From Serripes groenlandicus (lineage: Eukaryota > Mollusca > Bivalvia > Cardiida > Cardiidae), in contig JASEVX010000010.1 of NCBI GenBank assembly GCA_031761405.1, forward strand, positions 27,494,375 through 27,558,374: a stretch of DNA of 64,000 nt, given 5' to 3'. This document shows, piece by piece, positions 22,114 to 35,500 of the stretch. A program made the translations under genes and the position numbers. Position 1 is the first letter of the stretch. Every line of letters starts with the position of its first letter. Below the pieces are notes generated by a model. The model was not told the origin of the DNA and ran no database searches. It saw only the letters and a program-made list of their open reading frames with translations.

Positions 22114-23539
22114 TTATGTCCTTCGTTCCATTCCTGGGCAAAGAAATTGTATATCGGCATTCCTTAAAATATCTGCTACAGCCTTGCTATCATCACGCAA
22201 CACTCCATTTCTCATGTTTCCAAGTGTCGAGTTTACATCTACGTGCAGTATCCCGTTACAGTTTCGGAATATCCTTACTGAATACTTTCTATCCAGACAG
22301 CGAGCTTGACACATCATCCCGCACCCATCGGTAGCCGTGAGTAACACTTCAGACGTTGCGTTTGTCGGGAGTTTAACCGCCATGTAAGCCATTGAGGTAG
22401 ACACCGCATGTCTGGCATCAATGATTGCGTATTCGTCATGGATACCCAGGTAGTTAAGTCCCTCAGCTCTGACATGTATGTGCATCACACCATTGTTATC
22501 TACATGGCAGCTACGCATCGCGTTCGTCATTTGATCTTGTCGTCTGTACATGACTTTTACTGGAACATAAACAGTATCATCTACCACTGGTTTGCTGCCA
22601 CCTGCATCTTCTCTTTGAAACATACTTGCTGCAAATTGTTCATTCATCGATCCGGGGTATTCAGGTGTCGGAATAAGTGGCATAGGGTTGGCAAATGGAA
22701 ACAGAACACTTCCAGGGACGTCTGGTTCGGGTACAATCTGGTCGGAACTTGGAACGCCATTTGCGTTATTATATCCCAAAGCATCAGCAGTTCTGTTTGG
22801 AGCAGCGAATTGAGGTCCAATATCTAATGAATTAACAGGACCTGCTTGAGGGACTCTATTTCTTCTTGCAACGGAGATACAGCGACTTCGATGAATATCG
22901 CAACGTAAGTACGGTGTGCCACAGTACGGCATGAGTCGACTGCACGTAGGGGAGCGCTCATATCTGTACCAGAACTTTGTCCAATATGCTCTGTAGCCGT
23001 CTATATTTCTGTACTGTGGGAAACCATCCATCGGTCGATTACGGTCATGTAGTTCGACTGCTGAGGGATAATCAGTGACGGGGTTCACACCGCAACGCAA
23101 TGCTTGTCGAATACGAAAGAGTTCCCATATGTAGTCAATAAAAGCATGGTGAAGGAAGAAAACTGGATCGAAAGCTGCCGTATTCAGTCCAGACATTTGT
23201 TCACCAACCCAAACATGTGGACCTCCATGGTAAAACTCTAAGTTGTACTGACCCTCTGCCGTAGGGACTGTTATCTCACTTGTTCTGCAGCGTGTCAAAA
23301 CGGTCTTAATAACTTCCTTAGATATCAATGTACTGGAACCTCCGATATTTCTGGCCAAGCGCCCAACAGGCGTGTCAAAGTTAGCAAATGGTCCGGTAGT
23401 GACAAAACCGTCCCCGTTACCAAGGAAATCCGTTGACCAGAGGATCGAATTGACGGGATTGTCCATGTCGAAATCCAGGGAGGAGTCCCAGTATGCCAAT
23501 GCCACACGTCGGTTTATTCGGCGCAACGCTTCTTCAATC
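22114..23539 (-). CDS. Tyrosinase B, exon with CuB site and C-terminal domain
   Basis: It starts after GACGCCAG and ends ...CPGMERRT then TAA at 22114-22116. Where copy A reads serine-tryptophan codons (TCTTGG), this copy reads ACATAA, so translation stops early although the following bases are still recognisable. The linker after the Cys cluster (22860-22759) is 34 codons against 95 in copy A. Confidence 0.93.
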
Positions 23540-26500
23540 CTGGCGTCAAAGTAGAGAAAAATAATTGCCGTTCAAATATATGACACAAATATCAACTAAA
23601 ACACAAAGTAATGTTCTTTTATAAAGAACATCCAAATATTAATTGGTCATTTCCGTACGAGGTAGTTTGAGAACGATATTGTCCATAAACAAAACCGATC
23701 TATAAACGACTTCGGACGGTAATGGTGAGAAGCCACGAAATCAGCGTTATGGTGACATACAGAATAATGCACACAACGTTATTCCGCAAAGAGGTAAATG
23801 CTTCACCTGTACAGGTTTATAAGATAATTGTCTACAATGTCAACATTCAGTAATCATCTTTTATTAACCCTTTCCAACTTAAAGACGCATTTAGACACAT
23901 CCACAGCGACCGACTTTTGAAAATATCGTGGAAAAAGAAGAAATTGTTTTTGATTCTATTCTATTATATTTTCATATATTGAGATTCTTTAAATTTGTGT
24001 CGATATGTTTTCAATGTCGTCTGCTGCAGATTTGTTGTTTTAGGCTGGGAACTGTTTAACATGAAAAGATGTCAATACTATACTAAGCGGCCTTAATATA
24101 TTAGCTGTATGAAGTATCAATGGTGTAAAGTTAACAAGTAAAGGCATATAGTGTACTAATTATTCTACGATATCCCAGTGGATGGAGGCAATAAAGAATT
24201 GTTTTGTATTGTATTGTATTGTATTGTAATGTGCACATGCATATATATGTATAGGCTGTATGTACCTTTCTATAAATTCAAATTGTGAGTTATGATTCAA
24301 AACAAATCACAACTTTAATGATAAATCATGTAAATTACAATTATATTACATCTTTTCACAAGGATAAGATTCAGTTCAACTTTGTCAAGAAAGAATTTGA
24401 TTGACACAATTGTAACACTATACACACAATATTTTGACCTCACTCAAAACGTCCAGGTTTCAGTTAGATTTAAAAATTCCATTACATTTCATCATTTTAT
24501 CCTCATCGGTTATCAAAAGGATCTTGTTTGATAATAGTGTATAAATTAAATAATAGGGCATACCTGTCCAGATTACTTGAACCATTGCCCTCTAGGATTT
24601 TGTTTGATAATATTATATATAAATTAAATGAACGAGGCGACCTGATCTGATTACTTGGACCATTGCACTCTAGGATCTAGTTTGGTAATATTGTATATAT
24701 TAAATGAACGGGATTACCTGACGTGATTACTTGGACCATTGCTCTCTAGGATCTAGTTTGGTAATATTGTATAAATTAAATGAAGGCGGACACCTGTATA
24801 GATTACTTGGACCATTGGCCTCTAGGATCTAGTTTCGTAATATTGTATATATTAAATGAACGGGAATACCTGACGTGATTACTTGGACCATTGCCCTCTA
24901 GGATCTAGTTTGGTAATATTGTATATATTAAATGAAGGCGGACACCTGTATAGATTACTTGGACAATTGCCCTCTAGGATCTAGTTTGGTAAAATTGTAT
25001 ATATTAAATGAACGGGAATACCTGACGTGATTACTTGGACCATTGCCCTCTAGGATCTAGTTTGGTAATATTGTATAAATTAAATGAAGGCGGACACCTG
25101 TATAGATTACTTGGACCATTGCACTCTGGTATCTAGTTTGGTAATATTGTATAAATTAAATAATAGCTGACACCTGTCCAGATTACTTGGATCATTGCCC
25201 TCTAGGATATTGTTTGGTAATATTGTCTAAATTAAATGAAGGCGGACCTTACTTGGACAATTGCCCTCTAGGATATAGTTTGGTAATATTGTATATATTA
25301 AATGAACGGGAATACCTGACGTGATTACTTGGACCATTGCCCTCTAGGATCTAGTTTGGTAATATTGTATAAATTAAATGAAGGCGGACACCTGTATAGA
25401 TTACTTGGACCATTGCACTCTGGTATCTAGTTTGATATTATTGTATATATTAAATAAACACGGACACCTGACCTGATTACTTGGACCATTGTGCTCTAGG
25501 ATCTAGTTTGGTAATATTGTATAAATTAAATGAACGCGAACACCTGTCTGGATTACTTGGACCATTGTCCTCTAGGATCTAGTTTGGTAATACTGTATAA
25601 ATTAAATGAAGGCGTACACCTGTATAGGTTACTTGGACCATTGTCCTCTAGGATCTAGTTTTATAATATTGTATAAATTGAATGAACGGGGATACCTGAT
25701 ATGATTACTTGGACCATTGCCCTCTAGGATCTAGTTTGATAATATTGTATAAATTAACTGAAGGCGTACACCTGTATAGATTACTTAGACCATTGTCCTG
25801 TAGGATATTGTTTGATAATATTGTATACATTAAATGAAAACTGACACCTGTCCAGATTACTTGGACCATTGCTCTCTAGGATATTGTTTGGTAATATTGT
25901 ATAAATTAAATGAACGGGAATACCTGACGTGATTACTCGGACCATTGCACTCTAGGATCTTGTTTGGTAATATTGTAATAATTAAATGAAGGCGGACACC
26001 TGAATAGATTACTTGGACCATTGTCCTGTAGGATCTAGTTTGGTAATATTGTATAAATTAAATGAACGGGAATACCTGACCTGATTACTTGGACCATCGC
26101 ACTCTAGGATCTTTTTTGGTAATATTGTATATATTAAATGAACACGGACACCTGACCTAATTACTTGGACCATTGTGATCAAGGATCTAGTTTGGTAATA
26201 TTGTATGAATTAAATGAACGCGGACACCTGTCCGGATTACTTGGATCATTGTCCTCTAGGATCTAGTTTGGTAATACTGTATAAATTAAATGAAGGCGTA
26301 CACCTGTATAGATTACCTAGACCATTGTCCTGTAGGATAATGTTTGATAATATTGTATAAATTAGATGAAAGCTGACAGCTGTCCAGATTACTTGGACCA
26401 TTACCACTAGGATATTGTTTGGTAATATCGTATAAATTAAATGAAGGCGGACACCTGTATAGATTACTTGGACCATTGTCCTCTAGGATCTAGTTTGATA

Positions 26501-29500
26501 ATATTGTATAAATTAAATGAACGGGGATACCTGATCTGATTACTTGGACCATTGCCCTCTAGGATCTAGTTTGATAATATTGTATAAATTAAATGAAGGC
26601 GTACACCTGTATAGATTACTTAGACCATTGTCCTGTAGGATATTGTTTAATAATAGTGTATAAATTAAATGAAAGCTGACACCTGTCCAGATTACTTGGA
26701 CCATTGCCCTCTAGGATATTGTTTGGTAATATTGTATAAATTAAATGAAGGCGGACACCTGTATAGATTACTTGGACCATTGTCTTCTAGGATCTAGTTT
26801 GATAACATTGTATAAATTAAATGAACGCAGACACCTGACCTGATTACTTGGACCAATGTCCTCTAGGATCTAGTTTGGTAATATTTTATAAATTAAATGA
26901 ACGGGGATACCTGATCTGATTACTTGGACCATTGCCCTCTAGGATCTAGTTTGGTAATATTGTATACTAAATGAACGGGAATACCTGACGTGATGACTTG
27001 GACCATTGCACTCTAGGATCTTGTTTGGTAATATTGTATGAATTAAATGAAGGCGGACACCTGTATAGATTACTTGGACCATTGTCCTGTAGGATCTAGT
27101 TTGGTAATATTGTATAAATTAAATGAACGGGAATACCTGACGTGATTACTTGGTCCATTGCACTCTAGGATCTTGTTTGATAATATTGTATAAATTAAAT
27201 GAAGGCGGACACCTGTATAGATTACTTGGACCATTGTCATGTAGGATCTAGTTTGGTAATATTGTATAAATTAAATGAACGGGAATACCTGACGTGATTA
27301 CTTAGACCATTGCACTCTAGGATCTTGTTTGGTAATATTGTATAAATTAAATGAACGCGGACACCTGTATAGACTACTTGGACCATTGCCCTCTAGGATA
27401 TTGTTTGATACTATTCTATATATTAAATGAAGGCGTACACCAGTATAGATTACTTGGACCATTGCACTCTAGGATATTGTTTGATAATATTGTATAAATT
27501 AAATGAACGCGGACCCCTGTCTAGATTACTTCGACAGTTGCCCTTTAGGATCTAGTTTGATAATATTGTATATATTAAATGAACAGATTACTTGGACAAT
27601 TGCAATCGACAATAGATAAACACGCTACCGTTGTTAATGGCCATGTATATCTTGGTAAGTAATCCGCAAGCCGGTCTGAACTTTTTCACCCTACAAAGTT
27701 GACTCTTTCATGTTCATAATTGGACTTCACCATTGTACGTACACCAGGACATTTGGTACAATCTAATTCATAAGGGGCAAACAATGAAGAGTTCAGGAGA
27801 GACAGATCTTTACGAGTTATCTCACCTGAATCTGCATTGTTCGCATTGTTCGCAAAACCTTTGGCAGCGAAAGGGTTCAGAAAAGCTAGAACTGTTACAT
27901 TAATAAAATGTATTGACCGCGGACTCGAAATTCACATTTCGGTCCACTGCACTAGAATAATAGGTAGACCAACTTGCGGTTCTTTCATTTGTGTTGCCAA
28001 AAGGTTTTCAACTCTATTAAAAAACTATCCTTTTATTTAAAAGTTTTCATACGTTTCTCTAGAAGTCATCTGCTGTAGATTTGTTGTATTGAGGAAAAGG
28101 CTAACGAAGAATTACGAAAGTGTCATGTTTGTCCACTTTTCGCGTACTGATGAATTGCATGTCCGCAATATATTAATATTTACAACAGCAATGCATATTC
28201 TGAGATTTGATTATACAAACATTCACGAATGTACATTTTGTATTCATTGTAGAGTGCAGTGGACACATAAAAGGCAAGTAAACGTTCGCGATCAAAACAC
28301 TTTCAAAATACTTACAATGCTAAATAGACTCTGTGCCAACCCAAGAAATTTGGGCCACTATGAGCTGATCTTGTGACAATCCCCATATGAAGATTAGCAA
28401 ACGTATCGTACTCTCCTCTCTGAAAATGAAAGAAATAGTATGAGCACCTTCATTAGCCGAGCCCCGATAGCTTACAGTCGGTAGTGACGCTGGCTGTTTT
28501 CCGACGTTTGACACAATTCGAAGCAACATGCATCATTTGGCTTCCACCAATGAATGAGCTATAAGTCAAAGTTGAAAAGAAATATGTTGCATGGAAAGGC
28601 TGCTGTGTTGAATACTGGTATCCGAAAGCCAGGAAACTCATAGGTACCTGCACTGGCCGCAGTTATATGATTAAATAAACTTTGTTGAAAGCGATGATAA
28701 CCCATAAAAATTGAAGTGCTAATTAATGTATGCTTTTCTAAATGCCCCGCAACAATGGTACCGTTCAGAAATAGGTATAAACATAATTCTAATCAGAACA
28801 TCCACTGTATTCCTACGCCTAATAATTCAACTGCTGAACATGTAGCTTCATATTGTATAATGATGTATCGATTCTATTGACAAATGGACCGTCCCACGAG
28901 AAAACCAACGTTATTGTTCCTGCGTAATGTAGCCACCCAGATCAGCATGTGCAGTCCGCGCAGACTGATTCGGGCCGACACATTCCGTCTCAGATGGATA
29001 GAGGTATAGTGTAATGATTTCTGAAACAGAAAATCCACAGGGGGCGAATAGTGCCTAACCTGGTATGCCTGCGCGGCGTGCTTAGGCTGATGCGGGTGGA
29101 TACTTTTCGCAGAGTCCACAATGTTGGTTTTCCCGCGGGACGGCTCTTTTATCATTAGGACATATGTTTTACTTTGAGATGACCTACCGGTGTATATATA
29201 GTTTGATTAATTGATTGGGGTTTAAAGCAGTTTTCAATCATTTTTCAGTCATATCAAGGTGGTCAGTTCACCTACTTATATGTTTCCTGATTTGCTCACA
29301 CGTGTACTCCACACAACATACTTCCCAAGCAACTGGCTGCTATTCCACATATAGTGTTAGCCCATTGGTGAAACACAAATGACGCTTGTCACAGTGACTT
29401 TTGTCAAACGTTAGGAAGAATGTTGGCCGAGATGGGGTTCGAACTCACAACCCCTGGATTGACAGCCCGCGTCGCTACCGACTGAGCTACCGGGGCTCGT

Positions 29501-32500
29501 CAATGGTGTCTATATAGAGTGTATCTACAATTAAACATTTCATACGGGAACTCTAACCCGAGTGATACATGTATCTATGTGCGTGTAACGATGAAACGAG
29601 TGACTCTGCACGGGTTTGTTATCGGTTATTGACGGGTAAAATAACGATGGATATTAACTAACGTATTATAAGTTTAATGGTTTATACATCTTAAATTACA
29701 TATACGATCGATGAAAATGTATGTTGTTTCTCGTAATTGACGTTCTATTTTGATAAAAGTATATATTTTATGTGTTTTCTGGGGTTAATAAGAATCGTGA
29801 TATAGGATGTGACGTAATAAACGTGACGTCATTTAATATGGTCCGAATGACTGATTAAATAGAAATTATTTCTCACTTGGAAATCATGATTCTTTTCTTA
29901 TCACCGGATTTCTCTATGTATACATCTTCGCAGTATATGTAAAATAGTCTGTTTAAATGCGTTTCTGTTCAGATGCGAAAGAAATATGAGCCGTCCCGGG
30001 AGAAAACCAACATTGTGATCTCTGCGTAAAGTATCGACCAAGATCAGCCAAGCATGCCGCACAGGCGAACCCGGACATACATTGTTCGCCTCCTGTAAAT
30101 GTTCTGTTTCAAGAATCATTACTCTATACCTGTATCTACCTGAGACTAAATATGTCGACCCGGATTAGGCTGCGCGGACTGCGCAGGCTGATCTGGGTCG
30201 ATACATTACGCAGAGTCCATACTGTTGGTTTTCTCGCGGGACTGCTCAATTATGATTCATGTCTTAGCATTATTATATAATCACAAAATTAGATACATTA
30301 AAGATCCACATATTATACATATGTAAACTGGAATAACATTCCTAATTTTGCTCCGATAGATATCAAAACAAAGTTGGGACTTTTTTGTCATTCCGGTTTT
30401 CCTCCAGTGTTTAATAAATCATTGCTCGGGCGGAAGTGGCAAATCGATATATTTTAAGCAATCTAAATTTGCATTCTGATCATCTAATCAACTCCATCGA
30501 TTATCAACATTAAATAAAAGTTGTTAGACTGAACACGCAGTTTTTCCCCCTACATACATGAGAAAGTGGTGTTGCTCATCCTTAAAATAACGAGGGACAT
30601 TATATTACAACAAAGTGTCCCTGAACTAATCAAACCAGACTAAAGATGTCTTGTTAGAGCCGTCCAACGTATTTTCTAACATTGTAATTATATTTAGTAT
30701 TTTGGCATATTTGGTCTATTTTATGTGTCACTGGCTGATCTAGATATAATCTGGTCACAAATCCCTTACGACTGGTTTTTGTAATGGGGCGTTTATGTTG
30801 ACAAAAGCTTGTAACACGCATGTGTAAGTTATATGAGTCGTCCCGCGAGATAAAAAGGCGTAAATTATCGACCTGATCAGCATAAGTATGCCGCGCAGGT
30901 TTACCCGGATAGTCACTTTTCGCCTCCTGTGGATTTCATGTTTCAGGAATCATTACTATATACCTCTATCCCCCAGAGACGGAATGTGAGAATATCCATA
31001 CGATAAAGAATTGCGAATATTGATGTCCAGGTATCATTAAATGACCATGTCAAAATTAAAATACCTTACTTATTATCCAAAATAGCTTGCATAGTGGATG
31101 AAAAATCATTTGATTTACATGTACAAGAAACCGGTCTAATCTAGAATGCTAAATGCTGATTGACATATACACGCAATACGGATTAAGTCATAACACGCAC
31201 ATTTGTGTTAGAATGAGGCAATGAGTTGTGTGAAGGTTCGACGGGTTGCGATTCTTTGCGTCATTTCGAAATCTTCAAACACGTGTCAAGGCTTCATTTT
31301 AGAACCACTTTCGTAAACTGCATGAAAACTCGTCACAACGCGTACACGTGCGAAACAATCTGGCATAATTGTACGCATTTAAACTTTTCGCACGTGCACA
31401 AAATCTGTAACAGGCGACTGAGAAAGTATCTAGGAAAAGAAATACCTTGTGATAACATGTTGCACGTACATGGACTATGCACATGTCACGCGCAACCTAT
31501 GCCCGAATTAAGGATCGCGCCTAGGTTGCATTTTGTTCCCAAACTGTTCACGAAGCCGAGCGGAACATTTTATCGTTACATATTTTGAATATTTCTATTG
31601 ATTGTTTTCGTGTTTTACGCAGCTTTCAACACTTTTTCCGTTATTTCATTGCGTAACCTTGGTAAGTTACCAGTAATACTTGTCAATTTATCGTTACACC
31701 AGCCAGTCAGTCGTTGTTGTGCCAACCCCGCGACCCTGATTGCCAAGGAGGGCAAACGTTACTACCATTTTTAAGGTTGCTGGTACATACCGATCGGGGA
31801 TATAGCCCGCGACCTCTCGCACCTGAGGCTGTGAACATTTTGAAGTTTCGCCATGAACGCAGACTCACATATTTATGTACCACGCAGTTCTACGAACATT
31901 CCGACATTCTTGATTCGAACTGCACATGTGACGGTTGGTCGCTCAATAAAGATGCAAGCAACAGTCTGACCTTTGCTTGAACCACAACAGCCGGCTAAAT
32001 GGGACTGAACGATGGGAGTCAATGCAACTCTTGAGCTCCAGCATGTGGGATGATAGTGGCTGCATACCTTATATATGTTTATGTCATGTAAATATAATAA
32101 TGTGTAGGACCAGTATCATCTGACCTTAGCTGTTGAAAGAGGCGTAATCCCAAATAAACAAACCTAATTGGTACGCACAATTGCCTGCCTATGCGTAATC
32201 CATTGTGCGTGCAGGTGTCAACCCACCGGTATAGTGTCACTCTATGATACGTCTGTTATGTGAAATGTCCGTTGTTTTATACATCGCAAATGACATGACA
32301 TTGTTCTAACTTGATGCGTTGATGTTGTAGTATTGAACTGAAATCGTGGCACTAAATGACATGACATTGTTCTAACTTTATGCATTGCTGTTGTAGTATT
32401 GAACTGAAATCATGGTACTAAATGACATGACATTGTTCTAACTTTATGCGTTGATGTTGTAGTATTGAATTTGAAATCGTGGCACTAAATGACATGACAT

Positions 32501-35500
32501 TGTTCTAACTTTATGCATTGATGTTGTAGTATTGAACTGAAATCGTGGCACTACATTATATGACATTGTTCTAACTTTAAGCGTTAATGTTGTAGTATTG
32601 AACTGAAATCGTGGCACTAAATGATATGACATTGTTCTAACTTTATGCGTTGATGTTGTAGTATTGAACTGATATCGTGGCACTTAATGACATGACATTG
32701 TTCTAACTTTATGCGTTGATGTTGTTGTATTGAACTGAAATCGTGGCATTAATGACATGACATTGTTCTAACTTTATGCGTTGATGTTGTAGTATTGAAC
32801 TGATATCGTGGCACTTAATAACATGACATTGTTCTAACTCTATGCGTTGATGTTGTAGTATTGAACTGAAATCGTGGCATTAATGACATGACATTGTTCT
32901 AACCTTATGCGTTGATGTTGTTGTATTGAACTGAAATCATGGCATTTCATGACATGACCTTGTTTTATCTTTATGCGTTGATGTTGTAGTATTGAACTGA
33001 AATCATGGCACTTAATGACATGAAATTGTTCTAACTTTATGCGTTGATGTTGTAGTATTGAACTGAAATCATGGCACTTAATGACATGAAATTGTTCTAA
33101 CTTTATGCGTTGATGTTGTAGTATTGAACTGAAATCATGGTACTAAATGACATGACATTGTTCTAACTTTATGCGTTGATGTTGTAGTATTGAACTGAAA
33201 TCGTGGGACTTAATGACATGACATTGTTCTAACTGTATGCGTTGATGTTGTAGTATTGAATTTGAAATCGTGGCACTAAATGACATGACATTGTTCTAAC
33301 TTTATGCGTTGATGTTGTAGTATTGAACTGAAATCGGGGCACTAAATGACATGACATTGTTCTTACTTTATGCGTTGATGTTGTAGTATTGAACTGATAT
33401 CGTGGCACTAAATGACATGACAGTGTTCTTACTTCATGCGTTGATGTTGTAGTATTGAACTGATATCGTGGCACTAATGACATGACATTGTTCTAACCTT
33501 ATGCGTTGATGTTGTAGTATTGAACTGATATCGTGGCACTAAATGACATGACATTGTTCTTACTTCATGCGTTTAAAATACATAATAATGCTTAACCCTT
33601 TCCCTCATATATACGATTCCTGACGCCTCTGCAGCAGACAACATATGAAAACATGTTTAGCAAAAGGAGAAATTGCTCAAAACAAGCAATTTCTCCATTT
33701 GCAAAAATATTTTCAATTTTTTGAGTTAGTGTACCTTCCTTTATAGAGATTTTCCGGGTGTTCGCGAACATGCTTTCAAATTTTGGTCTGCAGGTCTGCT
33801 GTCTGTGGAAAAGGGTTAATATTCAATTAGAATCTGTACCAATTTCTACTACAGGTATGTTGGACAATCCTATTGACTGTTGACAAATAGAAATCCGTTG
33901 AGAATTATGTCAACTATCAAGTCTGTGCAGGGAGGGTAGTTAAACCATGCTGCAATGCATTTCTCTTTTCGATAATGAATGTATGAACTATATATAATTC
34001 AATGTCTTTTTGATATTTCCTGTAAACCATGTGTCACAGGGATGATTTGTCTGTTAATCGTTATATGTGTGTGTCGTCTTACTGTACGTGTTTTCTTCAA
34101 ACCTTCTCTTCTTATATTACTCACGTTCATTTGCATGTAGTACTTACCAATATTCACTTAACGTTCATCTCTCATTATTATTAAAAGTACTTATGCCATG
34201 GCCTCATTTCAGCACATACCATTTCATTATCATACATATCGGGTCCTCATTGCGCATTCTTTTCACGTGGACTTACCTAAACATCGTGACAAGTGAAGCG
34301 CACTCTACGACACCTATCTTGTCATATTTCCATCTGACTCAGTCGACCAAGTCGCACATCGTCGACCTTAAAAAACTATCTATAATTCTGAGTGCCTTCA
34401 TTTGTTGCTTTTGCAGGTAAATACATTATCATTATTTTCATCTTCATTGAATGTCTCATTTTGTAAGTTTATTCGTAAATGTTAATTTGTTCATTTATTT
34501 GTTTTGTTGCATGTTATCTTGTCGGAGATATTTCCATCTGACTCAGTCGACCAAGTCGAACTTCGTCGACTTTATAAAGCTATCTAGATGTCTGAGTGCC
34601 TTCATATTGTTGCTTTTGCAGGTAAATACATTATCATTATTTTCATCTTCATTGAATGTCTCATTTTGTAAGTTTATTCGTAAATGTTAATTTGTTCATT
34701 TATTTGTTTTGTTGCATGTTTTCTTGTCAGAGATATTTCCATCTGACTCAGTCGACCAAGTCGCACTTCGTCGACTTTATAAAGCTATCTAGAATTCTGA
34801 GTGCCTTCATTTGTTGCTTTTGCAGGTAAATACATCATCATTATTTTCATCTTCATTGAATGTCTCATTTTGTAAGTTTATTCGTAAATGTTAATTTGTT
34901 CATTTATTTGTTTTGTTGCATGTTATCTTGTCAGAGATATTTCCATCTGACTCAGTCGACCTAGTGGCACTTCGTCGATCTTATAAAGCCATCTAGATGT
35001 CTGAGTGCCTTCATTTGTTGCTTTTGCAGGTAAATACATTATCATTATTTTCATCTTCATTGAATGTCTCATTTTGTAAGTTTATTCGTAAATGTTAATT
35101 TGTTCATTTATTTGTTTTGTTGAATGTTATCTCCATCTGACTCAGTCGACTAAGCCGCACTTCGTCGACCTTATAAAGCTATCTAGAATTATGAGTGCCT
35201 TCATTTGTTGCTTTTGAAATGCTTTTGCAGCCTACCCCGAAGAAGAGTCCATACGATAGAAATATCAGCGTAACACATGGTCACAGAAAACGTCTATTAG
35301 ATCCCTGAGTAAACAAACCAGTAATAGGCTAGGAAATGGGCAATCGACCACACCACCGACGCCTACCACTCGGCCACGGCGGATTTCTCTGTTTTGACGT
35401 GCCACATAAGAAAGTTACATTGTCGACCAATATATTATCTTTGGATCGAAACCTTTTCTTCCACTCTATTGGCGAACACTGACTGTGACATTTACATCTA

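Larger units (their letters stand above)
20766..28505 (-). repeat. Inverted duplication P, right arm (contains tyrosinase B 3' half)
   Basis: Reverse-complement partner of 1-5262, with the same order of exons, introns, SINEs and MITEs. It is longer mainly because the intronic 77-bp minisatellite expanded here (24520-27600). Its outer limit lies in the S2 SINE near 28505 as far as the window lets me compare. Confidence 0.9.

Noticed and set aside
32444..33483. Repeat proteins on the minus strand with RTMSCHLVPRFQ motifs
   Set aside because: They arise because the 66-bp minisatellite period is divisible by three; there is no start context or family match.
34067..34690. Open frames across the 204-bp repeats
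   Set aside because: They sit within a non-coding insertion and simply follow the tandem units.
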